From positions 124,001 through 188,000 of the forward strand of contig JAJJXM010000037.1 of assembly GCA_024516155.1 (NCBI GenBank): a DNA stretch of 64,000 nt, in the 5' to 3' direction. Shown here one piece after another: positions 36,185 to 48,508 of the stretch. Positions within the stretch are counted from its first letter, which is position 1. Each line of letters starts with the position of its first letter. Position numbers and translations under genes: made by a program. The stretch is from Pyronema omphalodes. Its lineage: Eukaryota > Ascomycota > Pezizomycetes > Pezizales > Pyronemataceae. The notes under the pieces were generated by a model. The model did not search any database, was not told the origin of the DNA, and saw nothing but the letters and a program-made list of their open reading frames with translations.

Positions 36185-36240
36185 AATTGCTTCGCTTAGG
36201 AACAGCCAAGGCGCTAAAGCTTTAGCGAATCTATATAATC
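36185..36240 (+). promoter_or_regulatory. Family promoter of B3
   Basis: GCTTCGCTTAGGAACAG, core CCAAGGCGCTAA (36206-36217) and TATATAA (36232-36238). Same order as at A2-A4 and B1 but on the plus strand, with a slightly shorter core-TATA gap of 14-15 bp. Confidence 0.7.
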
Positions 36241-36549
36241 CCCTCGTTTCTTTCGCACACTTCTCTCCTTGCCACTCCCAAAACCTGTTAAATCACAACT
36301 CGCCTACTACTCTTCCTCAACTTGTCCCATCTTTTCGTCGATTTCGAATCCCAACTATCATGAAGATCGACCTTACTTCAACCAGAAAAACCTTCCTTCC
36401 TTCGGCCTCTACTGTCTCACACACATTCATGAGTCTTTGTTGACGAAACTCCTCGGAGTATGAGATACAAGAAAATCTGGTCGGAGTAACGACATGACGA
36501 CACGATGACTGCTAAATCGCCTGTTTACTCCCGCCTTTTTGATATCTTT

Positions 36550-38094
36550 CATGAATTCGACTTCGAATATCAGAAACGACTGCCGCTCTGTAGCATCTCA
36601 ATTCTCAAGCGACGAACTTACAGCGTGAGAAAGACTGTCGAACCTTCAAAATGCCAAAATGGCACGGTAGGTCCCTGATTTCCTTTTTGGTTGACGCAAA
36701 CTAATGAAGTGCATAGCATTACCCTTCATGCAACCATGTCCATTCTTGCTGGCTCCTCAGCAAGCACCAGGTGCTTCCTCGTTAGTTGGCTTGTCCAGCC
36801 TCCAGGACGTATACCTACCAGCAGTCCACTTGTCCAGTAACGCCGTTGATCCTCGACTATTTTCTGTACCGAGTCGTGTGGATAGTACCTTGTTTACTGG
36901 ATTTGGATACCGCTGAGGCTGGCGCTGGAACGTTTGAAACACTGGATTTAGGATCTTTCCCACAGGAACCTGCACCACTTCATCCCAGGATAACTGTGGG
37001 TATTCCATCAGTGCCCCAGAACGGAGAAGAAGCAATGGATCCTTGGCAGAACTTCGCAGCACTGCGCTCTGAAGCCACACAGAAAGCTCAAAACCACACT
37101 GCTCCACCCCAAACAGCAACTCAGGCCAGTGCCCTACCTATGTCCGGCCTTTTCGATGCTCCATCAGCTGCCGTTTGTTATTCGAGCTTCCCGTTCCCAG
37201 TTCCGGATGATCCAACTGGACGTCATAGCTTATGGACTGCTGGTTCGGCTCCGACCGCCGTCAGTTTTCCGGGTACAGGCACTGGAAATATTCTTTCGAC
37301 GCCCATTGCTTCCGTCTCCGGTGTTACCATTGACCCAGTGTCGGCACCCTGCGCGGAAGGAGCACAGCAAGCGGCATCTAAGCGCAAGAGGGGTGTTCAG
37401 TCGAAGGCTGCAGCCGCGCCTTGGCATGAGACTAATGCCTCCAGAGGACCAAGGGATGCTGCGGAGAAGCAGCCCCGGAAGAAGAGGGTACGAGGATCCA
37501 TTAAAACCGTTGTACCCCCAGAGTTCACGCATGAGTTTGTTGTTTCTGTCCCAGCTGAACAGCTCCTCTGCACCACGTCCGCCTCCGCTGTGATCGTATC
37601 GTACTCGTCTTCCGCAACCTCAGATTCTGTCGCCGTTCAAACCACAGCAGACGGCACAGGTCCCGTCTGGCACAGGGCCGCTCCAGGGGTGGACTTATCT
37701 GGACCTCCACTTTTGACCGGCCCAGATGACCCAGATAGCGATATCCAGACTGCACCTGAAGGTACAAAGTACCCCCCTCAAGGAGCGACTTTGAAGCTCT
37801 GCAAACTGCCCTGGGAGGCTGGAACCGTTGTCTTGTGAGAAGATATCCCCCTGGAGCGTCAGCTTCGGGCCGTTAGACGCTTCCGTCTCCGATTCCCTTG
37901 GGCTTCCTGGAAAACTGCAGAGGCCTATATTTCGTTAAAATGTCGAAAGCAAAGATCGGAGAAGGAGAGACAGGAGGACAGGAAAGCAAATAGGAAGGCG
38001 GCTAGAGCGGCGCGCATCTCTGAAGGGCTTTCCTCGACTGCTGGTCCCAGTGCTGGCCCCGCCTCTTATAGTGGCGTCCTTTCAGTGTTGGTAC
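36550..38094 (+). pseudogene. Family-B copy B3, truncated at both ends
   Basis: A leader exon (about 36550-36672, starting ATGAATTCGACTTCGAA) ends at a GTAGGT donor and is followed, after a CTAATG branch-like site and TAG (36713), by sequence equal to the middle of B2 exon 3. Exons 1-2 and the start of exon 3 are missing. A frameshift lies at about 36905-36915 (frame of 36704 to frame of 36786). TGA at 37836-37838 replaces the Trp of VVWEDIP, exactly as in B1. The frame stays open after it, through SEKERQEDRKANRKAAR, and homology ends at the exon-3 donor (about 38091). The last three exons are absent. Confidence 0.75.
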
Positions 38095-38329
38095 GTTGGA
38101 ATGAGGCTATCTAAAATCTCCGAGATAGATCTTACCAGATGAATGATTTAAAGTGATAGAATTTGTTCTAGATATTCTGTACTCGCTCTCTATTTGTTGT
38201 TAGATTCTCGTTCTTTCAGCCTCAGGTAGTATAAAATAAGAAAAATGTTTGAAATATGTAAATTTCGTTTATACTGTTATAGTGCACATTCATAAGAAAT
38301 GCAAGTGAGAGTAAATAGGGTTACCCCGG

Positions 38330-38512
38330 TGATGATCTGCAGTACAATTACGCAGTGAATATCATTCGATGGATTTTAAGATGTTGGAAATCCGGGTCCT
38401 TACTTGGTGGTCTCGGTCACAAGGACGGGATTTCGGTTTTCTTTGTGTCCTGCATAGGCCATCAAGGCCTTTGTCAGTGTATGATTAAAATAAATAAATA
38501 GATAAAATTGCT
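38330..38512 (+). mobile_element. Probable 3' tail of a LINE element
   Basis: GTCCTGCATAGGCCATCAAGGCC, then TGTATGATTAAAATAAATAA: a short 3' region ending in an AAAT-type tail, typical of fungal non-LTR elements. A similar tail occurs at 55950-56010. No coding part is attached. From 38513 to 39990 I see no gene. Confidence 0.4.
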
Positions 38513-39990
38513 CAATACTTCCGTCAGTGAGCCCTCAACAACAGGTATATATGAAAAGCCATGCAAGCCGGTATATCGGCTGTACATCGTGGCTGGAAGA
38601 TATCTATTCTCTCGGCCAATTGGATCAGTCGCAAGATGAAAATAGTTTCCGAAACATATTGCTGTGGCCTCTATTCTTGTCAAGCTATCTTTTAATTATG
38701 TAGCCACTAGACTGGCGAGTGATGCCGAATGCTCTTCATTACCCTTCCCGCCGCTAGGGACCAAGGAGATGTCTCTGTTGCCGAGTCCTCCTCCGCAGAT
38801 GCAATGCCACTTCGTGAAATTGAAGGCCTTATCCCTGGCACGAGTAGTCCTCGTTGCATAGGGAGTCAGGAGATTCTCCATGCCCGTCCCGGGAATTGCA
38901 ACTCAGGAATGTGAATTCGGCCGATGTAGCTGCAACACTTGGAAAGTATAACGAAAGAGTCAATCACAAAACTAAATGAAAAAATATCAATCGAGAGAGG
39001 AGTCAGACGAGAAAGGAAAAGATGGAGTGTGAGAGATGTGATGATGTATTAGAATCACAACCGAACATCCATCGCTACAAAATACCCGAGGGGCGCGCTA
39101 GTGGCGGCCACCATCGGTTCGGCTAACAGCACATGCGCAAGCTAAACATCTGCAACTAAGATCCTCTATCAACACGCGGTCTACAGGCAAGGAAAACTTC
39201 AACACAAAATGTATTTTCTACGTTCATCAATTCCGAGTTCTGTCCTCACTCACTTGGGCTACGGTATGATGCTCAGCCGTCTGCATCCCAAGCAAAGGAT
39301 GCTCCCGAGGGTGGACACCCGTATGTACCGCATACGCGGGTTGCCGTCCTGATTTACAGCAAACAGGGGTCTGACATTTGAACGCAACAAAATTCAGTTA
39401 CACCTTTGATCTGTAAAGGTTTAATTCCAGCTGAAGGAGATTTATGTTTTCTGGCTGTCATTTTTCGTTTCGTTGTTGATGAATTAGGGTTAACTGGACC
39501 TAGTTTCCATCGAGCTAGTCTAAGCGACAAACAAGCCTTAGAAAAGCAGACTTCAGAACATTTCACTTTTGTTTATTCCAATGAATAACTAAAATTTTCA
39601 GAATTCAGTTTAGATATTTGCGGTAAAACACAACGGTAATTTTGTGCACGTGTAGAGTACATGGGCATACAAACAACTTTAATGATGAACTTCGAGCCGG
39701 TGAACGCCAAAAACGTATCAAGCTGTCCGCCTGTTTGTACTGGAACGGCTACATTATCTAGGAAATAGATACGTCTATCGTCTATCATATATTTTAAAGG
39801 TAGTATTAATTCCATAAATAATATTACAAAGAACGGCTAAACATTGTGAGTGGATGTCTTAAATAACTCCTTAATCTTGTAGCCCGTTCAGAATCCCATT
39901 CTCGCTCTATATACTCTATAATTCCTATATCGGTCCCTTACATTAAACCACGTTCCACTTATACCCCCTTTGATTTTCTCAATTCTCTCC

Positions 39991-41211
39991 TTACAGCTCC
40001 GCTCTTCCACACGGACTCAGAGGTAGATCCAGACTCTTAGACCTCTGAGACACATACCCAGCTTCGTCTCCCAACTCTACCGCATATTGCTGCATCATAT
40101 CCTGGTGATGACTTTCCCTCCACGCTGACACATAAGTTTTATTATCATAGAATCCAATAGCAGAGACAGTAGAAGCCCTATTATCATCCGGCGTAAACGA
40201 GCGATGATAACCCTGGAATCCATAAGGATTCCCATCCATTACGGGTGTAAATAAACTTGCTGGCGATTGCGGCATGGGATACATTGGCGGGGGCATATCG
40301 GACATATGTGGTCCAGGAGTAGAAGGTGGGATAGGTGTGGCTGGTGTTGGCTCGTGATTGGCTTTCGCTCGACCGAGAAAGAAGAATAAAGCTCCGAGAA
40401 TAGCCACAATGGCCACTGTTCCTAAGACAATACCGACAATTGCTCCAACGGAAAGCTTGACGCTATCGTCGCTGTGTTGTGGCTGAAGACCGGTGAGGAC
40501 TTTGCCTTTGCTGTCGCTGGGGTTGGGGGTTTTGCTGGCGTCTTCCGCGGGCCAGGGATCCCCGGGTGATAATTGGAAGTTGGCTCTTCGCGCTCCGGCT
40601 CTGTATTCGGAAAGGTTTTTGGCGTTGGAATTGATGACTCCGACCATCCCGCCCTAGATCGGGGAAATATTAGAAGCTTATTTTTGGTGTGGAATCTTCA
40701 TCAAAAGAATGGTGGTTACTAACCAGGCAAGAACCTTTTCCTGAACAGTAGAATACCTTGGGCTCGGTGTCGTTGACGGTTAAGGTCCATGTTTGGAACT
40801 GGTGCAATATCAGTTAGCATATTGTATGGGAAGAGAAAGATTAATCGAGCTGGACATACACTGCCAGGTTGTGGGTAATTGATAGTTGTGATTATGCCAC
40901 TATAAAATGCGTCTTTGTTGTATATTCTTGAATAATCTATGCATGGTGATCCCCAGTCTCCACGAACGACAGAGTGCGGTCCTGGATAAAACATGAATTC
41001 TGCCAAGTTTCGACGTTAGTAAACAGTCATGACATGAGCAATAGGTTTCTTGAGGAGTAATACTAATTGTGTCGCCGACATCTGCAACAATATTGTCTGG
41101 GGTAAAAACATGATCAAACCCCGCCTTGACTTCGATTTCCTTTGTATTTACCACGGCGACAGAACTGAAAAGAAAAAGCGTTGGTAGGAGCCTCAAAAAA
41201 TCCCACTTCAT
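39991..41211 (-). CDS. Membrane-anchored extracellular cupredoxin-like protein
   Basis: Four exons: 41211-41064, 40999-40860, 40798-40724 and 40653-39991; frame intact for 341 residues. ATG at 41211 chosen because it gives a signal peptide directly (MKWDFLRLLPTLFLFSSVAVV); an in-frame ATG 21 codons upstream would hide it. Residues about 25-130 form a cupredoxin domain of the fungal extracellular Ser-rich type: FMFYPGPHSVVRG, SPCIDY, a mid SG-I-T stretch, WTLTVNDTEP and FYCSGKGSCLGGMVGVIN. In relatives I know, the second His ligand sits in a CxxxxHC motif; here that position is Ser (KGSC), so copper binding may be weak. A hydrophobic helix (about 190-214) is followed by a basic stop-transfer (GRAK) and a Pro-rich cytosolic tail of about 125 residues. 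Likely a plasma-membrane or wall-facing protein of unknown role. Confidence 0.85.
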
Positions 41212-43462
41212 GATTGTTAATTTCTGGAGTCGTTCGTCGCAAAATAGGTGAAAAGAGTGTGGAGGAGCGAGCAACGAGGAGTTTGTGTTATGGAAGGAAG
41301 GAGCAACTTGTTGTCGGGTAGCTGACGGCAGATATTATGCACGACAAGCTAAATTTGTATCATCTATTATGTTAAAAATCGCCGTGATTCGGTCACAGGA
41401 ATCGCTACGGAAACTATTTCGGAGGTGTTTGCCATGACTAATATGCACTGCACATACACAGTAACAAGGCTACTTAAACGCATGAACTAAGGGGGTCTGG
41501 AGTGAGGGGTAAAGCCTCAATTCGCGACGTGATACCCCCGACATAACAGATGTTCAAAGAACTTTGAAAATAGACCAAAATTTCAGACAAAGCTCTTTCC
41601 TCATCAAATCGCATTTAGACCGTTGATATTCCGTGCCGGCTCAAGCTGTTACTCTCAGCTGTCGTTGAAATCTATTTATGAGGTGTCGTGCAACGGTCAA
41701 CCTTGTCATTCGTTAGGGTTCAGACACCACCCTGTCGCTAGCCTAATCCGTACCACCGTCATCTCAGCCCTAGAAGACATCGGGCCGCAGTTCGTGCAGC
41801 TGCTGGGAAACCCAACTTCTAGAACTTCTTACCACGCTTGCGCAAATCCATAATACTCCGAAACAGTAATTTACCAGGCCGCAGCGAATTGACTTTTCTG
41901 TCTCGAAAAAAATACTTACCACATCGTTCAGCTACTGCAAAGTGGCGGATTGCAGCCGCAAAAGACACATTAATGCAACATCGATCGAAATTCTGCATGG
42001 TACAGTCTGAGTACGGATGTCTCATTGTACATAGGATATCCAGATGCTTTGGTAGCATAACGGAATAAGTGTCTAAAGTGTGAAAATCTCCATCTAAACT
42101 CCACGCGGAGTTATGTCCTGTATGGAAATCCTTTCCAGCCCTTACTTCATTCCCGTCGCCTGGACTTGAGGGGTGCTTCCTCTACTCATCCATATGTATA
42201 TTTTGGAAGTGCAATTCACCATAAGTATGCACAGAGAGTAGATCATCCCTGAGCACTTTTATCGGGCTCTTAATCATCGATGGGAAAGTGAAATTCTCGA
42301 TCCAAGTGCTGAAAATGCAGTTGAGATGTACATACATACGCTCTTCGACAAATCTTCATCCGTTAAAACTAATTCCCCATAAACGTCGTTTGATTCTCCA
42401 ACTATTGATTTGAAAGCCCATGGAATATTTCATTGGCGGACACAAATAACGTCATCGAGCCACGCGGTCCTGTAACTGTTTATCACCAACCAGAATACTA
42501 GTGCCATTTTTAGTCGGATCTATAAGACGCCACATTGCTGTCAGATATTTTACTTCATGTTTATACATATCCGAATTGCATGGCGTCCGCCGTATGCAAT
42601 GCACCCCCCTCCCAGTAGAAATATGTGTTGTCACACATTAGATCAGGCAGTGTAGAATTCTTATGTCATCGTGGATTATAATGTGTTTAATGAGAACAAG
42701 ATGCGCATAAAAGATCTGTAAACTAATCTCGATTAAAAAATACTGCGATATAATAAAATATCCGGGTGATAAACTGAACCCCTGAGCTTTGGCTGCGGCA
42801 TCACGTGTTTTAGTTTCAATACTAGTAGCTACCAAGACTGAACAGATCCGGGATGTATTGACCAAAAATTAAGAACTGAGCAACATTTAACAAATTTAAG
42901 CTCAAGCTTATAGCGCTTCCAAATTATTCAGGATTGGGAAAGCAAGAGGTGGTTGGCCCCTGCCGAACATGAAGACCGCTTTGGGGAGTTGTCCAGTGAG
43001 CCCAAAGTCACTGCTTTGGGAAGCTTCCCGAGTCCATACAACATCAGACACAACACCACACCGCAACCCATATGTAGCACCATCCAGATCTTGCTTACAT
43101 TTTACCTACCAATTCAACCGGCGTTCTCTAAGCTCAATAAACCCAAGAAACAAGAATGAAGCAAACCCTTCAAGTCTTTGAAATATCCCGCTAGTATTGC
43201 AATGAATCCGCGATAACAGACCGCCATATCTAAACTCCCAATAACCTAGTCAAAGTAACATTTCCAGCATTTCCAGCATTTCCACCGTTTCTCTACATCC
43301 ACATCCACATCCACATCCACATCCATATCCTCTATTCCTCCCCAAAAACCACAGAGCCTAACCATTTCCGAGGCAGCTGTGACTCGCTGAGTGATTCATT
43401 AACCAAATTTCATATCACCATAAACGATAAACGATATCAAGATTGCCCCCCCCCCCCCCCCC

Positions 43463-43496
<34 letters not shown>

Positions 43497-45071
43497 CAGT
43501 AACTACGAGACTAATATACACAATCAGTACCCTCTTCTATACGCCCCCCCCCCCCCCCCTCCCCCATATATACAATTCAGACATATCAACACAGGCTACA
43601 CAGCTACAGCAGACCAACCACGGTTTCAGATGGTGAGGGTGGGTTTAAGAGCTATGTGATAGCTAGTTTTGGCTATATGTAATCATTAAAACACATTTGG
43701 TGCTTCCGTTTCGTAGAATGTGGGGTTTTTTTTTTTTTTTTTTTGGGGGGGGGGGTTTCGGTTGTATTTCAGTCGTATAGAGGAAACGGAGTATAGTGCA
43801 GCTGGCGCTGTCATAAGTACTTGAACGCTTATACCGGAATATGGACCGATACCAAATTATGCTTACCAAATTATGCTGTATATTGTGTTTATGACATCGT
43901 GATGCGTGAATGATACTTCCTAGTGATGAAATACAATATATAATCTTTATAATTTTCACCGCCTGACAACTTCTGCATAAATCATAACCCAGTGATGCCA
44001 ATGCCATGATATATGTTCTCAATATCCGGTGCTTATTCAAACCTCATGACTATTTCTTCTTATTCGATATGTTATTACTAAGTCTAGATGACTACCTACC
44101 TAATCCAACATCACTGCTTTAGTGCTTCAGTGCTTCAGTGCTTATCTCTCATATGGGTCTAGTGCTGAATCGTGAGCTTCTGTCTCCAGTGCCGCACTCC
44201 TGGTCTACCATCTACCATCCACCATCCATCTACCATCCATCTCCTAACCCCATGCACCTATGTATATCCATAGTCCATAATTTCTCACAGCCGTATCGAT
44301 AATATTTCCGCTGGATCACATCATCAATAACCAACCAACCAAAACACATATCAACTATTAAGAACCACCAACCACCAAAACCAAAACCCAAACCATGCAC
44401 AAACATACATACAAATACCCCTCATTCCCAGCCCTGCATACAAAACCAATACCCCGAAGCCAGAACAAAGGTATGTGTATAGGATATCAAGACAATTTCC
44501 AAAATCCAGAAAAAGCTATAAGTATATTATTCCGCAAGAGAGATGAACTTTGGTGTCTATTAACTTGATTGGTGTCTGTGATGTCATAGGGGGGGGGGGG
44601 GGGGGATTGAAAGGGTATATAAAACGCGAGGTTGATAATGTACTGATCCAAAGAGAGTAGCAAGATTCTGTGGGAAGGAATATAGGGGAATATAGGGGAC
44701 TGTACAACTTACAAGGTGATTGGGGCGCATCATACCCGGTTATGAAAGTATAGCGTGAGCCATGTGATATTGTAACCGTAATCGGGAGTGACGTTAAAGA
44801 CTTTTTGCGACGTTATTTTATAAATTAAACGGTGTGTTGCTTTATGGACATTTGGTAATTCCCCAGAAATAAATAGGATTATCAAGAAGAGTCTAAGTGT
44901 GTATAGAGATGTAGTAAATATAGTAAATATGCCATGATGCCGTGATGTCATAATTCCATGATGCGATGATGCGATAAACATTCATCATATCTGCGTCTTT
45001 ACCATGCATTTTCTCGAACCACAACTACTGTTTGTTCATCTCAGATAATTATTTGCTGTTTTGCCTCCCCA
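41212..45071. other. Intergenic with homopolymer tracts
   Basis: No supported gene in 3.8 kb. It holds a CCACAT hexamer run (about 43290-43326), a C20/A33 composite (about 43447-43495), a C17-type tract (about 43544-43560), a T20/G10 composite (about 43725-43755) and a G-run (about 44588-44606). Confidence 0.6.
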
Positions 45072-46888
45072 TCACCTTTCAGCATCCAGCAACCCATCCT
45101 CTTCCCCAGCCCCCTCACTCTCCTCTTCCCGCACAATAGTCTCCTCCAACCCCCTAACCCTCACAACGCCCATCACCGCCGAAACCCCGACAAAGGCAAT
45201 CCCTAAGATAACAAAAGGCATCCCCATCCATGCAGGTCCCTTTTTCAACCCCCACTTAAAAGCGTACCCCATAGTCGGCCCCGCAATCAGTGCTCCAATC
45301 GTATCAAACACCGCAATTGCCGTATACAACTTGCCAACATGATCCGGGTGAACCATCGTAGTAGCAAGACTTCTATTCGCCGCTCCGAATCCCGAGCCTA
45401 GGGTATATAGTACCAAAGATAGGATCATCAACGGAGGTGTCGGCGATAGTCCTAGACCGAAAAATCCTAGAGTGACGAGAAATACACTGATACGGGAAAT
45501 CCAGAGGTCGCGTTGGGAGACTGTTAAGTTAAATTTAGTCATGGCGAGACTGCTCAGAATGGGTAAGATCACGAGAAGTAGGATTAGGTTGAAGGCAGCG
45601 CGGACGGATAGCAGTTCTCCGGCCATTGCTAGGGTCCAGTTGTAACGTTTGGAGACGTATTGGATTAGGAGCATCATGGTTTGTCGGCCCATGGTGTACA
45701 TTAGGAACGACATCACGAGAAGTGTTACGTTTATGTCGTGTTTGAGGAAGGATAGAATTCCGTGGTGTTTTCTTGCTGCGGGACGACGGCGCTTGGGGTA
45801 TATTCCGGGGCCGTCGGAGAGGAGTGGTTCGGTTTCGGTGGCAGGCTTAACAGCTGCGATACCGGCGATGCCGGCACCAGAGGCTTCATAACCCAATCCC
45901 CGTGTCTCGGGTAAAGCGCAAGCGACGAGAATAGCAAAGACCAGAAGCGCGAGTGAGCAGAGGAGTGGGTAGTACAAGCACATTGACATGAGCCATGCCG
46001 AAACCGGTGGTGCGATAAGTTCTGAGACAAGCACGCAGCCTTGGAGTTGGAAAAATGCCGTGGTTCTGGAAGGTGTCAGCTGGGTGCTACAGAAACATGC
46101 CGCACTCTAGGATCACGATCTGGTACGGGTTGCCCACGAGCTGTTACTTGTCGCAGATCTAGGGCATCCCGGTCCAGACACGGGAGAGTTCTGGAAGGAA
46201 TAATACCTGTCGGCATCTGGTGTAACGTCTGCGAGAACCATCAAGATCAATGCACCAATCATTTGGGCGCCGCCGCCGATACAGAGGAATAATGCTGAGC
46301 CCCAGATAAATTTTATTGGAAGACGAAACCAGCCTGTCAGGATTAGAGGCGTATATCAAGGGGTTCATGTGTCAAAAGCTTACAGATTGCGATTACTGAA
46401 GCGAATTCGAGAGCGAGGCCCAAACAAGTCATCATCAACACTTTCTTCCGACCAATCTTGTCCGCCAAAACTCCATATGGAATTGCGAGTAAGACTCCTG
46501 CGCTTATAATTAGCTGTGCTTATATCGAATTGCTCGCCATGCGCATACCGGGGATATTAGTGAATAGCGACTTGAACCCATCCAACATCGCAAGCTCCCC
46601 TTGTACAGATTCCACCTTGCACAGAGCTTCTGGAATACTTCCATCGGGCCTTATTACACTCGGGTCGTGCGCTTTGTAGTAATTTTCGCAGATGATCGAT
46701 TCAAATAGCCTGATCTGTGGTGTGATGCTCAGGAACGCAGCCATAAAGAGCGTACAAGCCAATATCGTACAAACGAACGTCGCATAGGCGCGTAAGCTGT
46801 GGAATACCCTGCGCAACGGGTTTTTCGAAGGAATAGCGAAATTTGGGACATTTGTATCGTCGAGAAGTGGTACCGCTGTAGATACCAT
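45072..46888 (-). CDS. MFS transporter
   Basis: Four exons: 46888-46549, 46497-46384, 46333-46207 and 46065-45072; one frame of 524 residues. The first membrane helix lies at about residues 34-55 (YATFVCTILACTLFMAAFL). It is followed by a long first loop with FESIICENYY and CKVESVQGELA, then GVLLAIPYGVLADKIGRKKV (about 114-133), which contains the MFS motif-A pattern G-x-L-A-D-x-x-G-R-K. The last exon has a central cytosolic loop (ETEPLLSDGPG, KRRRPAARKH) and the second set of helices. Length and layout fit the 12-TM class. Substrate cannot be told from sequence; the family in ascomycetes is large and poorly characterised. The tail is acidic (VREEESEGAGEEDG). Confidence 0.85.
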
Positions 46889-48508
46889 CGGAGCGATGGC
46901 TCTGGAGAAGAATCGCAGGAGTGAATTTTGGTGTTAATTGGCCGAAGTGTTTCGAGGAGTTACTCCAGGGAAGGAGGAGGCTTTGACCTGGGTAGCTCTT
47001 CAGACTAGAGACCTTCTAGCCAGAGCTTTATCAACATGGATGGTACTCGCACGTATGCTTGAGCATGTAAGCCTTTCACGGAACTCCGATGGACAGATAG
47101 AGGAAAACCGGTTTCTAGTGACGTGTTGCTGGGACTGATTTGTTAAGATAAACCAGGTCCTTTCCGCAAGACAGATGCGAGCTTTGTAAGGTTTGTAATT
47201 TATTCAATCGAAAGTCCGGGGTAGACGCGCGAGGAACGACAACGCAAACGGATAGGTGACTTCGTGTCGCTGTAACTATTCGTGGTGAGATGCAAACGTG
47301 GGGTGTATGTAGGGCCGGCGAAGTCGTCTTATGCAACAACCAAACCAACACCAAGTCAACACAAAGGTCGCGAAGTACTTTTAGCAAAGTTTATCAGGGA
47401 ATTTTGAGTCGATGCAACCGCATTCGCGGATTCGCTGACCAGTGACGGTAGCTCGCTGGGCCGCTGGCGGTAGCTTCCGTCTTGGCGATCAGAAGCGACT
47501 TTGCGCTTGCCAAAGGCGTACAAAGGCGTCCAAAGGCGACCTACGGCAGCCGTAGGCGGGCGTGGGGCAGTTTACTGATCGTGAAGAATCCTGGTTTGAT
47601 CGCGGTATGTACAAGACGACAAGTAACGAGTTCTTCCAGCTGAAACCTTCACGGTCGAATCGGTTGCCGAGTTGATTTGAAATCGTGTGATGTTTTCAGT
47701 GTTGTGCAGTTGCTGATAAATATGTTTATCCAACAAGTTCGGAAATGTGGAAAGGTGGAATCACTGTGTAATTTGTAAGAATTGCAGAAGTCATGGTGAA
47801 GTGGAGAGAAAAAGCATTCTCATACGCACCAAGACCAACCTGCTCCATCACTCCTCCACCTCGGCTCAGACAACTTATGCAAACAAAAGCTCAAGAAGCG
47901 AGATCAAAAGGGCCCGCGAAAATACCACCAGCTTCGTATTTGATCATAGTATGTATAAGATAACAATTAAAGAGTTCTCCCAGCTAGGAAAAATGCCCTT
48001 TGTGGCGTCTCTCACAGTCGGAGTAGTTTCCATTAAACGGCATATCTGCGAAAGAAAAAGTGGAGGTGGAGAACGAGAATGAATTGGCTGATAAACATCG
48101 AAGAGTGCTACATACTAGAAAAAGTACAAATAGGCTATGCATGCTACATCCACCTCCACCTCAGGCACCTTTCAATAGTCTCCGAACTGATTTGAAATCG
48201 CTGAATGTTTTCGCGGTCGTGCAGTTGCTGATAAATTTGTCGAACAATTTCGCAAGGGTGGAAAGGTGAAGTCAGAGTGTGATTTGGAATGACTGGAGAA
48301 CGATGGTGAAGTCATGAGGCAGTCGAGAGAAAAAGCATTCTATGTAATGCACTAAGGTCAACTCTACACAACTTCTCCACCTTGGTTTATGCAAGCCATG
48401 AAAACAAAAGTTCAAAGAGCCCAGTACAAATACCACCATCTTTCTGAAAGCCTAAAGATGAAAAGAACAAGCACCAGCCAGCTTACTCACCCAGAGTGAA
48501 CAAAAAAA
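46889..48508. other. Intergenic; contains a diverged direct repeat
   Basis: No gene seen. About 47593-47930 and 47938-48435 are related in the same orientation: both contain a TATGTA-AAGA...GAGTTCT-CCAGCT part, then TGATTTGAAATCG, GTGCAGTTGCTGATAAAT and GAGAGAAAAAGCATTCT. Function unknown. Confidence 0.55.

Noticed and set aside
1..38094. Starship-type giant element
   Set aside because: No tyrosine recombinase (DUF3435-like) frame and no terminal signature in the window; the accessory genes alone do not support it.
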